From assembly GCF_947495315.1 (NCBI RefSeq), contig NZ_CANLYD010000016.1, positions 62,001 to 126,000 of the forward strand: 64,000 nt of DNA, written 5' to 3'. Shown here piece after piece: positions 44,449 through 53,095 of the stretch. Within the stretch, counting starts at the first letter, position 1; each line of letters begins with the position of its first letter. Under the pieces are notes generated by a model that did not search any database, was not told the DNA's origin, and saw only the letters and a list, made by a program, of their open reading frames with translations. The stretch comes from an uncultured Aquimarina sp. GTDB lineage: Bacteria > Bacteroidota > Bacteroidia > Flavobacteriales > Flavobacteriaceae. The position numbers were made by a program, and so were the translations under genes.

Positions 44449-45715
44449 ATTTTTTATAATCATTAGTCTTAATACTTACCTTTGGCTTATTCATTACTTT
44501 TTGAATCTGTGGAGGTATTGGGATTTTGACATCTAAGGTTGTCTCGACAATATCCAAGAACTTAACCGGATGCGCCGTTTCTAGAAAAACACCATATTCA
44601 TTTTTCTGTAAATTATACTCTTTTAGTCCTAAATATCCAACAGCTCCGTGAGGATCTGCAATATATTTACTTTGATTATATACTTCCTTCATAGCATCTC
44701 TGGTAGTAGCATCATCAAAACTATAGGCAGAAAAATGATGCTTTAAAGATTCGAATTTATTATCAAACAATTGCTGAATTCTAATAAAATTACTAGGATT
44801 CCCAACATCCATAGCATTGGATATAGTTGCTTTAGAGGGTTTTGGGTCATAATTCGATGTTTTCATATATCGAACTACAGTATCATTCACATTAGTAGCT
44901 GCCACAAAATGTTTTACTGGGAGTCCTAGTTTGTGTGCTACAATACCCGCACAAATATTCCCGAAATTACCACTAGGAACAGAAAAAACAATTTCTTTTC
45001 CTTTGCTTTTTAGCTGTTTATATGCAAAAACGAAATAAAACAATTGAGGTAACCATCTGGCAATATTAATAGAGTTAGCTGATGTTAATTGCATATGATC
45101 CGTAATACTTTCATCCAGAAAGGCCTTTTTAACCATATCCTGACAATCATCAAATACTCCATCTACTTCTAGCGCAGTAATATTTTGACCTAGTGTAGTA
45201 AGTTGTCGTTCTTGTATATCACTAACTTTTCCGGAAGGGTATAGAATTACTACATCCACACCTTTTACGCCTAAAAAACCTTGTGCGACAGCACCTCCTG
45301 TATCTCCAGAAGTAGCAACAAGCACTGTAACTTTATGATCATTGTTTCGATTAAAATAACCTAAGCATCGGGCCATAAACCGAGCTCCTACATCCTTAAA
45401 AGCCATGGTTGGACCATGAAAGAGTTCTAGAGTTCCAATATTTTTCGTGATATCAATTACAGGAAAATCAAAACTTAATACATCTCTAAGAATATCCCTT
45501 AACTCAGACTCTGGAATTTCATCACCCACAAATTGTTTAATCGTCTGAAAACCAATTTCTATAGTATCTAGATTTTCTATGTTGTCAAAGAAAGATTTCG
45601 GAAGTGGAGTTATACTTTCCGGGAAATATAATCCTTTGTCTGGCGCTAACCCTTTGATTACAGCTTCAGAAAAAGAGACTTTAGGAGCCTTATTGTATAA
45701 ACTATAGTATTGCAT
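44426..45715 (-). CDS. thrC: Threonine synthase
   Basis: A 429-residue PLP enzyme converting O-phosphohomoserine to threonine. The PLP lysine is in GPTMAFKDVGARF (about residue 103); LVATSGDTGGAVAQGF and VPSGNFGNICAG bind phosphate and cofactor. Length and motifs fit the longer type of threonine synthase. It is the last gene of the thr operon, 15 bases after the Rid-family gene. Confidence 0.95.
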   Translation of the reverse strand: MQYYSLYNKAPKVSFSEAVIKGLAPDKGLYFPESITPLPKSFFDNIENLDTIEIGFQTIKQFVGDEIPESELRDILRDVLSFDFPVIDITKNIGTLELFHGPTMAFKDVGARFMARCLGYFNRNNDHKVTVLVATSGDTGGAVAQGFLGVKGVDVVILYPSGKVSDIQERQLTTLGQNITALEVDGVFDDCQDMVKKAFLDESITDHMQLTSANSINIARWLPQLFYFVFAYKQLKSKGKEIVFSVPSGNFGNICAGIVAHKLGLPVKHFVAATNVNDTVVRYMKTSNYDPKPSKATISNAMDVGNPSNFIRIQQLFDNKFESLKHHFSAYSFDDATTRDAMKEVYNQSKYIADPHGAVGYLGLKEYNLQKNEYGVFLETAHPVKFLDIVETTLDVKIPIPPQIQKVMNKPKVSIKTNDYKKLKEFLLK

Positions 45716-45730
45716 TTGTATTCTAATTTG

Positions 45731-46108
45731 TTATTTTGGAACTATAGCAGAAAACTCTATTTCTACCAGGATATTTGGATCTATTAATTTTGAAACTTCC
45801 ACCATCGCTGTCACTGGTTTTATTTCCTTGAAGTATTCTCCGTGAGCTTTACCAATTTCTTCCCACTTAGAGATATCTGTGCAGTATATTCTGGTACGAA
45901 CTACATGACTAAGATCAGCATTTAATTGATTTAGAACTTTTTTCACAGATTCAATAATAGCAACAGTTTGTTCATATTCATTGGTTCCTGGAGCAGTAGT
46001 ACCCGAAACTTCGATAGTATTTTCAATTTTTATAGCTCTTGAGTACCCCACAATGTCTTCCCAAGGAGAACCCGTCGCTATCTTTTTTATTTCTTGCATG
46101 TCAATCAA
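45731..46108 (-). CDS. Rid (YjgF/YER057c) family protein without the catalytic arginine
   Basis: A 125-residue trimeric-type protein with TTAPGTNEYEQTVAI and a C-terminal LVEIEFSAIV. In true RidA imine deaminases an arginine sits in the segment ARSCVEV; here the same place reads VTAMVEV, so the imine/enamine-deaminating activity may be absent, as in other Rid subfamilies. Its location between thrB and thrC suggests a job linked to reactive intermediates of threonine metabolism or to control of the pathway. It overlaps thrB by 8 bases. Confidence 0.85.
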   Translation of the reverse strand: MIDMQEIKKIATGSPWEDIVGYSRAIKIENTIEVSGTTAPGTNEYEQTVAIIESVKKVLNQLNADLSHVVRTRIYCTDISKWEEIGKAHGEYFKEIKPVTAMVEVSKLIDPNILVEIEFSAIVPK

Positions 46109-47030
46109 TTATTTTTATTCCTTGACTATTGATTTTAGAAATATGAATATCAAAATCAAGTCCAGTTTTAATATATACTTCTCTTATGGCTTCTGCTACA
46201 TTTTTTGCAGTATCCATGCCTTTACTTAATGCGAAAATTGAGGGTCCAGACCCCGAAATCCCACATCCCAAAGCACCTTTTGCAATAGCGGCTTTTTTAA
46301 CATTTTTAAATTCAGGAATCAGAATAGAGCGCATAGGTTCTACAATAACATCTTCTAAACTACGACCGATAAGACCATAATCCTCCGTAAAGAGTCCGGA
46401 TACCAATCCTCCAACATTTCCCCATTGCTGAATTGCCTGTTTTAGGGTTACATTTTGTTTGATAACAGATCGCGCATCCGAAGTTTTTACTTCAATTTGT
46501 GGATGGATTACGGTCATTACCAAATTTTGTGGAGTATGTAATTTGATAACATCTAATGGATCATAACTTCTAACTAATGTAAATCCACCAAGAAGGGCAG
46601 GAGCTACGTTGTCCGCATGTGCGTTTCCACTAGCAAGTTTTTCACCTTCCATAGCAAAAGCTATTAATTGATGTGGTGTAAAAGGATGATCCAGAAGATA
46701 ATTCAGTGCCCAAACAGCTCCTGCGCTGCTTGCTGCACTACTTCCTATGCCACTACCTGCTTTGATTTTTTTATAAATCTCAATATCAACACCTACTTCC
46801 TTATCGTAATTTTCTAACAAGGCTTCAACCGCTACGCCCGCTACGTTTTTCTTTGTATCTAAAGGCAAATCTGCTCCTTCAATTTTGGTAATTCTAACTC
46901 CTGATTCTGAAGTCAACGAAATGATCATTTCATCTCCCACAGTATCTAAACAACATCCAAGCACATCAAAGCCACAAGAAAGATTGGCTACAGTAGCAGG
47001 AGCAAAGATTTTTATACTTTTTATTGACAT
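46101..47030 (-). CDS. thrB: Homoserine kinase
   Basis: A 309-residue GHMP-family kinase that phosphorylates homoserine. The N-terminal FAPATVANLSCGFDVLG, the ATP loop KAGSGIGSSAASSAGAVWALN (about 88-108) and the C-terminal GCGISGSGPSIFAL are diagnostic. It sits between the LURP-one-like gene and the Rid gene in the thr operon. Confidence 0.95.
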   Translation of the reverse strand: MSIKSIKIFAPATVANLSCGFDVLGCCLDTVGDEMIISLTSESGVRITKIEGADLPLDTKKNVAGVAVEALLENYDKEVGVDIEIYKKIKAGSGIGSSAASSAGAVWALNYLLDHPFTPHQLIAFAMEGEKLASGNAHADNVAPALLGGFTLVRSYDPLDVIKLHTPQNLVMTVIHPQIEVKTSDARSVIKQNVTLKQAIQQWGNVGGLVSGLFTEDYGLIGRSLEDVIVEPMRSILIPEFKNVKKAAIAKGALGCGISGSGPSIFALSKGMDTAKNVAEAIREVYIKTGLDFDIHISKINSQGIKIID

Positions 47031-47069
47031 CTTATTTTCATTGTATCGTTTGTAGCTATTATAACGAAA

Positions 47070-47666
47070 TTATCCTCTACGTCTTTCTAATAAAATCATC
47101 ATCATCAATCCAAGAATGACCCTTTCATCATCATCACTATCAATATCTTTCAATTTTATGATTTCAAATTTTCTTCCGAAGAATGAAGGCTGTTTTTTTA
47201 ATCTTACAATGATTTCATCGTTTAGATTGGTAACCTTATAAGAGGGGTTAAATAAATATCCTGTTAATATACTTAAGATAGGAATTTCTCCGAGTAATTT
47301 ATCAAATACTTTAACCCAACCATTTTCTTCTCGAATATGATATTGAAGTTTCTGGTTTTGATCAATTAACTCATATTCCGCTTTCCATAAGGAAGCCCAT
47401 CCTTTCCTTACAATTTTTCCGGTTTCTTGTCCTTCATTATTAGAAAATACATAGGCAGCAGAAAAGTCTAACCACTTATCGGCCTTAATAGTGAAATTAA
47501 TTTTACTTTTAGTTTCGTTTTCATAAATAGTGATAGCTTCTTTTAGTTTAAACATCTTTTGTTTAACATAGGCTATCGTATTACCATTTGCATCTTGAGC
47601 AGTAAAATCATTAGCAAGTGTAGTAATATTAAAAATTAATTTTATAGGGAAATTAGCTTGTTTCAT
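47070..47666 (-). CDS. LURP-one-related/Tubby-like protein inside the thr operon
   Basis: A 198-residue protein with repeated beta-strand segments (FTAQDANGNTIAYVKQKMF, ITIYENETKSKINFTIKA, AEYELIDQNQKLQYHIREE) and a hydrophobic C-terminal helix (RVILGLMMMILLE). The pattern recalls the LURP-one/scramblase Tubby-like barrel family. It lies 9 bases after thrA and 39 before thrB, so it is part of the operon, yet no role in threonine synthesis is known for this family. Confidence 0.65.
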   Translation of the reverse strand: MKQANFPIKLIFNITTLANDFTAQDANGNTIAYVKQKMFKLKEAITIYENETKSKINFTIKADKWLDFSAAYVFSNNEGQETGKIVRKGWASLWKAEYELIDQNQKLQYHIREENGWVKVFDKLLGEIPILSILTGYLFNPSYKVTNLNDEIIVRLKKQPSFFGRKFEIIKLKDIDSDDDERVILGLMMMILLERRRG

Positions 47667-47675
47667 ATAGTGTTT

Positions 47676-50120
47676 TTATTTTTTACCAATTCTAATGATA
47701 TCTGCAAATATACCTGAAGCTGTAACTTCTGCACCGGCACCAGCGCCTTTTACGATTAGCGGTTGTTTAGGATATCGATCTGTATAAAAAAGAACGATAT
47801 TATCACTTCCTTCTAAGTTATAAAAAGGATGATCAGCAGGAATATGTTGTAACCCTACTTTGGCTTTTCCGTTTTCATATTGAGCAACATATTTTAGTCG
47901 ACAGTCTTTTTTGTTGGCTTCATCAAGAATTTGTAAAAAATGAGCTTCATTAGCTTTTAGCGATTCGAAGAAATCATCAACATTACTAGTGTCTAGACTT
48001 TTCTGAGGTAGAAAAGCTTCTTTTTCGATATCTTCTAATTCCATAATATTTCCACTTTCACGTGCTAAAATAAGGATCTTTCTAGCAACGTCTACACCAC
48101 TAAGATCAATCTTAGGATCTGGTTCTGTATACCCCTCTTCTTGTGCTTGTTTCACCACATCATAAAATTTGACTCCTTCTTTATAATTGTTAAATACAAA
48201 ATTAAGACTACCAGACAACACTGCTTGAATTTTATGGACATTATCTCCAGAAGCAATTAAGTTGTTTAGCGTGTCAATGATTGGTAATCCCGCTCCTACA
48301 TTTGTTTCATAAAGAAAAGAAGCACTGAATTTTCTAGAAAGTTCCTGTAGCTCGGAATAATTTACATATTCATCAGCACAGGCAATCTTGTTACAAGTAA
48401 CCACAGCCATACTTTCTGCTAAATAGTGTTTATAAACCTTCGCTATATCCGGGTTAGCCGTGTTATCAACAAATATAGAGTTCCGAATATTCATTTCTTT
48501 AGCTGTATTGAAAAATTTCTCTGAATCCGCTTTTTCTCCTTCTGTAAGTCTATCTTTCCATGAATCTAATTTGATTCCGTTTTCATCAAAAATCATAGTT
48601 CTGGAATTAGAAATTCCGACAACACGTATTTTAAGACGCAACTTATCTTTTAAGTAGCTTTTTTGCTGTTCTAATTGATCGAGTAGTTTACTACCTACAT
48701 TTCCAACACCTGTTACAAACAAGTTCAGTTGTTTTGTTTTTACCTCAAAAAAGCGTTCGTGTAATATATTTAGTGCTTTTTTGATATCTTTTTTCTCAAT
48801 AACAACAGAAATGTTTTTTTCTGAAGCTCCTTGGGCAATTGCACGGATATTCACATTATTCTTACCAAGTGTACTAAACATTTTCCCACTTAATCCCTGG
48901 TGGTGATACATATTATCACCAACTAATGCTACAATAGCTGCTTCATTTTCAATTTTTACAGGGTCTACTTTATGTTTTGTAATCTCAAATTCGAATGCAG
49001 TATCCAAAACTAATTTAGCTCTTTCTGCATCCCCTGCATCTACTGCCAAACAGATAGAATGCTCAGAAGAAGCTTGGGTAATTAAAATTACGTTGATGTT
49101 TTCTAGATATAGTGCTTCAAATAATCGTTTAGAAAACCCTGGAATACCGACCATTCCACTTCCTTCTAATGATATTACGGAGATGTTATCAATATGGCTA
49201 ATCCCAGTAACAGGTTTTTGTCTATTGGTTACTTCTCTTGTAACTAATGTTCCCGCATCTTCTGGTTGGAATGTGTTTTTTATTACAATTGGGATGTTTC
49301 TATCTAGTATTGGATGAATAGTAGGAGGATAGATGACTTTGGCTCCAAAATGTGACAATTCCATTGCTTCCTGATACGAAATGTGCGATACAGGTTTAGC
49401 TTGTTTTACTAACTTAGGATTTGCCGTATACATACCGCTAACATCTGTCCAAATCTGTAATTTATCAGCTTGCACGGCAGAAGCCAAGATTGCAGCAGTA
49501 AAATCAGAACCGCCTCTTCCTAAAGTTGTTGGCTCTCCTTCTAATGTTTTAGCTACAAAACCTGGAAATAGACTAATCTGATGCGTATTATCCTGCGCGT
49601 ATCTTTTGATTCTAAAATTAGTCTCTTCATAATCAATAGTAACTTTTGCAGCGTCTGTAGTGATAATGTAATCTCTAGAATCTTTAAGAACAATATCTAA
49701 CCCTTTTACCTTTGCCGCTTCAGCGATTATGAAGGAGGATAGCATTTCACCAAAACTAGCGATTACAGATTCCGTTTTAGGTGATAGCTCACTTAAGAGA
49801 TATACTCCTTCACATAGAGATTCTAGTTTATTTAATTCTGATTTCACTTTGCTAATTATAGAGCTTTGAGAAATAACCGGAATTAATTCCTTGATAGCTT
49901 CCAAATGTCTATTTTCTATCGTAATAAGGGTGTTTTTATATTTTTCGTTGTTAGAGGAAGCTTCTTTTCCTGCCTGTATTAAAAGATCTGTTACTCCTCC
50001 CAGAGCAGAAACAACCACATAAAGCGACCTATTATCAGACCGCTTTTCGATGATTTCTATAACTTTTTCTATCGTTGCTGCATTTGCAACTGAAGAACCT
50101 CCAAACTTTAGAACGTTCAT
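47676..50120 (-). CDS. thrA: Bifunctional aspartate kinase / homoserine dehydrogenase
   Basis: An 814-residue fusion catalysing the first and third steps of the homoserine branch. The aspartokinase part begins VLKFGGSSVANAATI and includes TLGRGGSDFTAA; two ACT regulatory segments follow (ISVISLEGSGMVGIPG, NVNIRAIAQGASEKNISVV). The dehydrogenase part starts LFVTGVGNVGSKLL, with NVGAGLPIIDTLNNL and GYTEPDPKIDLSGVDVARK at the active site. Length is as in other ThrA proteins. ACT domains imply feedback control, and a leader peptide gene upstream adds probable attenuation. Confidence 0.96.
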   Translation of the reverse strand: MNVLKFGGSSVANAATIEKVIEIIEKRSDNRSLYVVVSALGGVTDLLIQAGKEASSNNEKYKNTLITIENRHLEAIKELIPVISQSSIISKVKSELNKLESLCEGVYLLSELSPKTESVIASFGEMLSSFIIAEAAKVKGLDIVLKDSRDYIITTDAAKVTIDYEETNFRIKRYAQDNTHQISLFPGFVAKTLEGEPTTLGRGGSDFTAAILASAVQADKLQIWTDVSGMYTANPKLVKQAKPVSHISYQEAMELSHFGAKVIYPPTIHPILDRNIPIVIKNTFQPEDAGTLVTREVTNRQKPVTGISHIDNISVISLEGSGMVGIPGFSKRLFEALYLENINVILITQASSEHSICLAVDAGDAERAKLVLDTAFEFEITKHKVDPVKIENEAAIVALVGDNMYHHQGLSGKMFSTLGKNNVNIRAIAQGASEKNISVVIEKKDIKKALNILHERFFEVKTKQLNLFVTGVGNVGSKLLDQLEQQKSYLKDKLRLKIRVVGISNSRTMIFDENGIKLDSWKDRLTEGEKADSEKFFNTAKEMNIRNSIFVDNTANPDIAKVYKHYLAESMAVVTCNKIACADEYVNYSELQELSRKFSASFLYETNVGAGLPIIDTLNNLIASGDNVHKIQAVLSGSLNFVFNNYKEGVKFYDVVKQAQEEGYTEPDPKIDLSGVDVARKILILARESGNIMELEDIEKEAFLPQKSLDTSNVDDFFESLKANEAHFLQILDEANKKDCRLKYVAQYENGKAKVGLQHIPADHPFYNLEGSDNIVLFYTDRYPKQPLIVKGAGAGAEVTASGIFADIIRIGKK

Positions 50121-50160
50121 ATGATATTTTTTAAAATGATGTATTTGATAAAGCTTTTCG

Positions 50161-50187
50161 GTAGTTTCTTTACGTAAAATAAACTAC
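50161..50187 (-). promoter_or_regulatory. Hairpin between the thr leader peptide and thrA
   Basis: On the minus strand GTAGTTT (50187-50181) pairs with AAACTAC (50167-50161), enclosing an inner TTTACGTAAA palindrome. It starts about 28 bases after the leader stop. No U-run follows, so it may be one arm set of an attenuator rather than a classic terminator. Confidence 0.45.
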
Positions 50188-50215
50188 TTACTTGATTTCT
50201 GTGATATATAAATGA

Positions 50216-50329
50216 TTAACCCCTAAGGGTAATAATTGTAGCTGTAGTACGTGTAAAAGAAGTGTAGGCGAAAGCCGCTGTTGTTCCTAACGCGAAAAGT
50301 AAAACCGAGATTGAAACCGTACTAAACAT
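50216..50329 (-). CDS. Threonine-operon leader peptide (thrL-like)
   Basis: A 37-residue frame starts with ATG at 50329 and ends in TAA at 50216-50218. The N-terminal half is hydrophobic (VSISVLLFALGTTAAFAYT), and the second half TRTTATIITLRG has five Thr and two Ile in twelve residues. Thr/Ile codon runs just upstream of thrA are the hallmark of attenuation leaders such as E. coli thrL: scarce charged tRNA stalls the ribosome on these codons and alters downstream RNA folding. A strong promoter match lies 23 bases upstream. No canonical terminator was found between leader and thrA, so the exact switch is open. Confidence 0.8.
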   Translation of the reverse strand: MFSTVSISVLLFALGTTAAFAYTSFTRTTATIITLRG

Positions 50330-50351
50330 TAGTTTGCTTTATATTTAAGTT

Positions 50352-50381
50352 CAAATGTATAATTTTTTACTTTTGAACAAA
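50352..50381 (-). promoter_or_regulatory. Promoter of the thr operon (TTTG-N18-TACATTTG)
   Basis: On the minus strand TTTG (50381-50378) and TACATTTG (50359-50352) are 18 bases apart, an excellent match to the Bacteroidota primary sigma consensus TTTG / TAnnTTTG. Transcription would begin a few bases downstream, giving a short 5' leader before the peptide gene. Confidence 0.65.
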
Positions 50382-50522
50382 ATAAAAACGTTACTAATCA
50401 TAAACTTTTATTGATCCTTTAATTTATGAGTTGATTCGTTAAAGCATTCTTAAAAAAAACAAATTAAAAGGGTTATTGTATTTTGAAAACGTATTATCAA
50501 ATAATTACTAAAAATTAAACTT

Positions 50523-52058
50523 GTGAAGATATTTTCCGCTACTCAAATGCGAAAAGCAGACGAAGTTACTATTCAATCTCAAAAGATCACTTCTTTAGAA
50601 TTGATGGAAAGAGCTGCTACTCAAATATTCAATGTATTACATCAACGATTACAAGGTGCTCCGATTCCAATCCATGTATTTTGCGGTATCGGAAACAATG
50701 GAGGAGATGGCCTTGTAATTTCCCGATTGTTGGTAGAGCATGGATATCACGTGAAAACATACATTGTTAATTTTAGTGATAAAAGATCTGAAGATTTTTT
50801 GGCAAATTATGATCGCTTAAAAGCTATTGGTGCAGAATGGCCTATACAGTTAAAATCAGAAGAAGATTTACCTGATATTAAACAACAGGATATGGTGATT
50901 GACGCCATTTTTGGTATAGGATTAAACAGGCCTTTAGTATCTTGGGTAATCAATTTGATTAAGCATATCAATGCCTCCAGATGTTTTACGTTATCAATTG
51001 ACGTACCATCTGGTTTATACGCAGATAAGGCTCCCGATAATCCTGAAGGTGTTATTTATGCATCTACAGCGGTTACTTTTCAATTACCAAAATTGATATT
51101 TTTCTTGCCGGAAACGGGTCAATATTCTCAAGATCTAGAAGTTATAGATATTGGGTTGGATAGAGATTTTATTGCAGAAACCCCAGGTTTTGCAGAGTTA
51201 GTAGGCAAAAATGAAGTACTCTCCTTATATAGGCCCAGACATAAATTTGCCCATAAAGGAGATTATGGACATTGCCTAATTATTGGAGGTAGTTATGGTA
51301 AAATTGGCAGTGTAGTTTTAGCTACAAAATCAGCATTGCGTATTGGTGCTGGTCTAACAACAGCCTATATTCCTGAATGCGGATACGAAATTCTACAGAC
51401 CTCAGTTCCTGAAGCTATGGTTATCACTAATAATGAGGACGATTATATATCCAAAATTAGATTTGATTTTGATCCGTCCGTTATTGGAATAGGAATTGGG
51501 CTTGGTACCCATGAAAAAACTGTAGACGCCTTTGGTGAATTTTTGAAACAAAATAAAGCAAAGTTAGTTGTTGATGCTGATGCGATTAATATTTTATCAA
51601 AAGAATCAGAGTTTTTACAGTTCTTACCTAAACGAACAGTATTAACGCCACATCCGGGTGAGCTAAAACGTTTAATTGGTGAATGGAAGGATGATTTTGA
51701 TAAAATTAGTAAAGTAAAAGAGTTTTCTAAAAAGCATGATTGTATTGTTGTAATCAAAGGGGCGAATACTTTAATTATTTATCAGAATGATATATATGTC
51801 AATACTTCTGGAAACCCTGGAATGGCCACTGCAGGAAGTGGTGATGTTTTAACAGGAATCATTACCGGATTAATTTCTCAAGGATATGACCCATTACACG
51901 CAGCCGTTTTTGGAGTGTATCTGCATGGTAGCTCGGGTGATTTGGCAATCCAAGAAACTGGTTATCAGGGATTATTAGCTAGTGATATTATTTCTCATAT
52001 TGGAAAATCATATATAGAATTGTTTAAAAAACCAGAGGCGATACCTCCTCAAGCCTGA
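50523..52058 (+). CDS. Bifunctional NAD(P)H-hydrate epimerase / ADP-dependent dehydratase
   Basis: A 511-residue metabolite-repair enzyme that restores damaged NADHX/NADPHX. The N-terminal epimerase domain (about 1-215) has GIGNNGGDGLVISRLL and DAIFGIGLNRPL; the C-terminal dehydratase (about 225-500) has GSYGKIGSVVLATKSAL, LTPHPGELKRLIG and the nucleotide motif MATAGSGDVLTGIITGL. The start is GTG at 50523 (MKIFSATQMRKAD is the standard N-terminus of the epimerase). It is divergent from the thr operon. Confidence 0.94.
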   Translation: MKIFSATQMRKADEVTIQSQKITSLELMERAATQIFNVLHQRLQGAPIPIHVFCGIGNNGGDGLVISRLLVEHGYHVKTYIVNFSDKRSEDFLANYDRLKAIGAEWPIQLKSEEDLPDIKQQDMVIDAIFGIGLNRPLVSWVINLIKHINASRCFTLSIDVPSGLYADKAPDNPEGVIYASTAVTFQLPKLIFFLPETGQYSQDLEVIDIGLDRDFIAETPGFAELVGKNEVLSLYRPRHKFAHKGDYGHCLIIGGSYGKIGSVVLATKSALRIGAGLTTAYIPECGYEILQTSVPEAMVITNNEDDYISKIRFDFDPSVIGIGIGLGTHEKTVDAFGEFLKQNKAKLVVDADAINILSKESEFLQFLPKRTVLTPHPGELKRLIGEWKDDFDKISKVKEFSKKHDCIVVIKGANTLIIYQNDIYVNTSGNPGMATAGSGDVLTGIITGLISQGYDPLHAAVFGVYLHGSSGDLAIQETGYQGLLASDIISHIGKSYIELFKKPEAIPPQA

Positions 52059-52164
52059 TTGTACCTAAAAAAATAGTGGTTTTCGCGTACAATTTTGTTT
52101 GGTTTTTATAGTTATGGATATTGATGATTTTTATAATTTTATCTCATTAATTAAAAAGCAAAAA

Positions 52165-53034
52165 ATGATGACAAAAAAAATGATGGCGATTGCAACAATT
52201 GCCTTGGGATTATTAGGAGTTTCCTGTTCTAGTGATGATGGGCCACCGGTTGCTAATTTAGCTATAGAAACTATAGGGTTAGAAAACTTAACCGGAGGAT
52301 CTACATATCAAGGATGGTTAATAGTTGATGGACAAGCAGTACCAACAAGTAGATTTACAAATCCTTCAGGAATAGTAAATCTTACAGTATTGGCTTCAGA
52401 CCTAGAAGATGCTACCGAGTTTGTTCTTACTGTAGAGCCTGTAGGTGATAATGATAATGTACCCTCAAACGCTAAAATATTGACAGGAGCTTTTAATGGG
52501 TCTAATTCTGCAACACTTAATTTCGCACCGGTAGTTGCTGATCTTTCTAATACGGCAGGGCAATTTTTTCTTGCTACACCTACCGATGACGTAGATGGCA
52601 ATGATGAGTTTGGAGTGTGGTTTATGGACGGAACATCTGCAGGATTAACATTACCTGCATTGGCAAGTGGTTGGAAATATGAAGGTTGGGTTGATTTTGG
52701 TAATGTAACCGTTTCTACTGGTACGTTTTCCGATGTGGATGCACTTGATGACGCTAATTTCTTTAGAGGTTCTGGTGGAATGGTACCTAATTTTCCTGGT
52801 GAAGATTTCCTTATTATTCCTAGTCAAATTCCTTTAACAGGTATTACATTTCCTGCTGCAGTAACGAGTAAAAGAGTATTTATTACAGTAGAGCCTTTTG
52901 AAGATAGAGATCCTGCTCCTTTCTTTATTGAACCGCTTAGCGGAACTGCAGGAATAACTACAGGTCCTGCTAATCCTGTTTCAATGATTTCTGATACTGG
53001 AGTGCCTTCTGGTAGAGCAACAAGACCAAATTAG
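52165..53034 (+). CDS. Lipoprotein with two anti-sigma-K (RskA)-like domains
   Basis: About 289 residues from the ATG at 52165; an upstream in-frame TTG at 52099 is less likely because the lipoprotein signal (GLLGVSC) then lies too far in. Two copies of a beta module are visible: YQGWLIVDGQAVPTSRF...FVLTVEPVGDNDN and YEGWVDFGNVTVSTGTF...VFITVEPFEDRDP. The YxGWLxVDG...TVEP pattern is that of the extracytoplasmic RskA-type anti-sigma domain. There is no membrane segment or cytoplasmic sigma-binding part, so it is probably a surface protein using the fold alone. Confidence 0.68.
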   Translation: MMTKKMMAIATIALGLLGVSCSSDDGPPVANLAIETIGLENLTGGSTYQGWLIVDGQAVPTSRFTNPSGIVNLTVLASDLEDATEFVLTVEPVGDNDNVPSNAKILTGAFNGSNSATLNFAPVVADLSNTAGQFFLATPTDDVDGNDEFGVWFMDGTSAGLTLPALASGWKYEGWVDFGNVTVSTGTFSDVDALDDANFFRGSGGMVPNFPGEDFLIIPSQIPLTGITFPAAVTSKRVFITVEPFEDRDPAPFFIEPLSGTAGITTGPANPVSMISDTGVPSGRATRPN

Positions 53035-53060
53035 ATCTTATTTTAAGATAAAATATTTAT

Positions 53061-53095
53061 AAAAAAAACTCTCGATAATTTCGAGAGTTTTTTTT
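53061..53095. terminator. Bidirectional terminator between convergent genes
   Basis: AACTCTCGA (53067-53075) pairs with TCGAGAGTT (53081-53089), extended by A8 on the left and T8 on the right. It stops both the RskA-like gene and the LRR gene ending at 53094. Confidence 0.85.
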
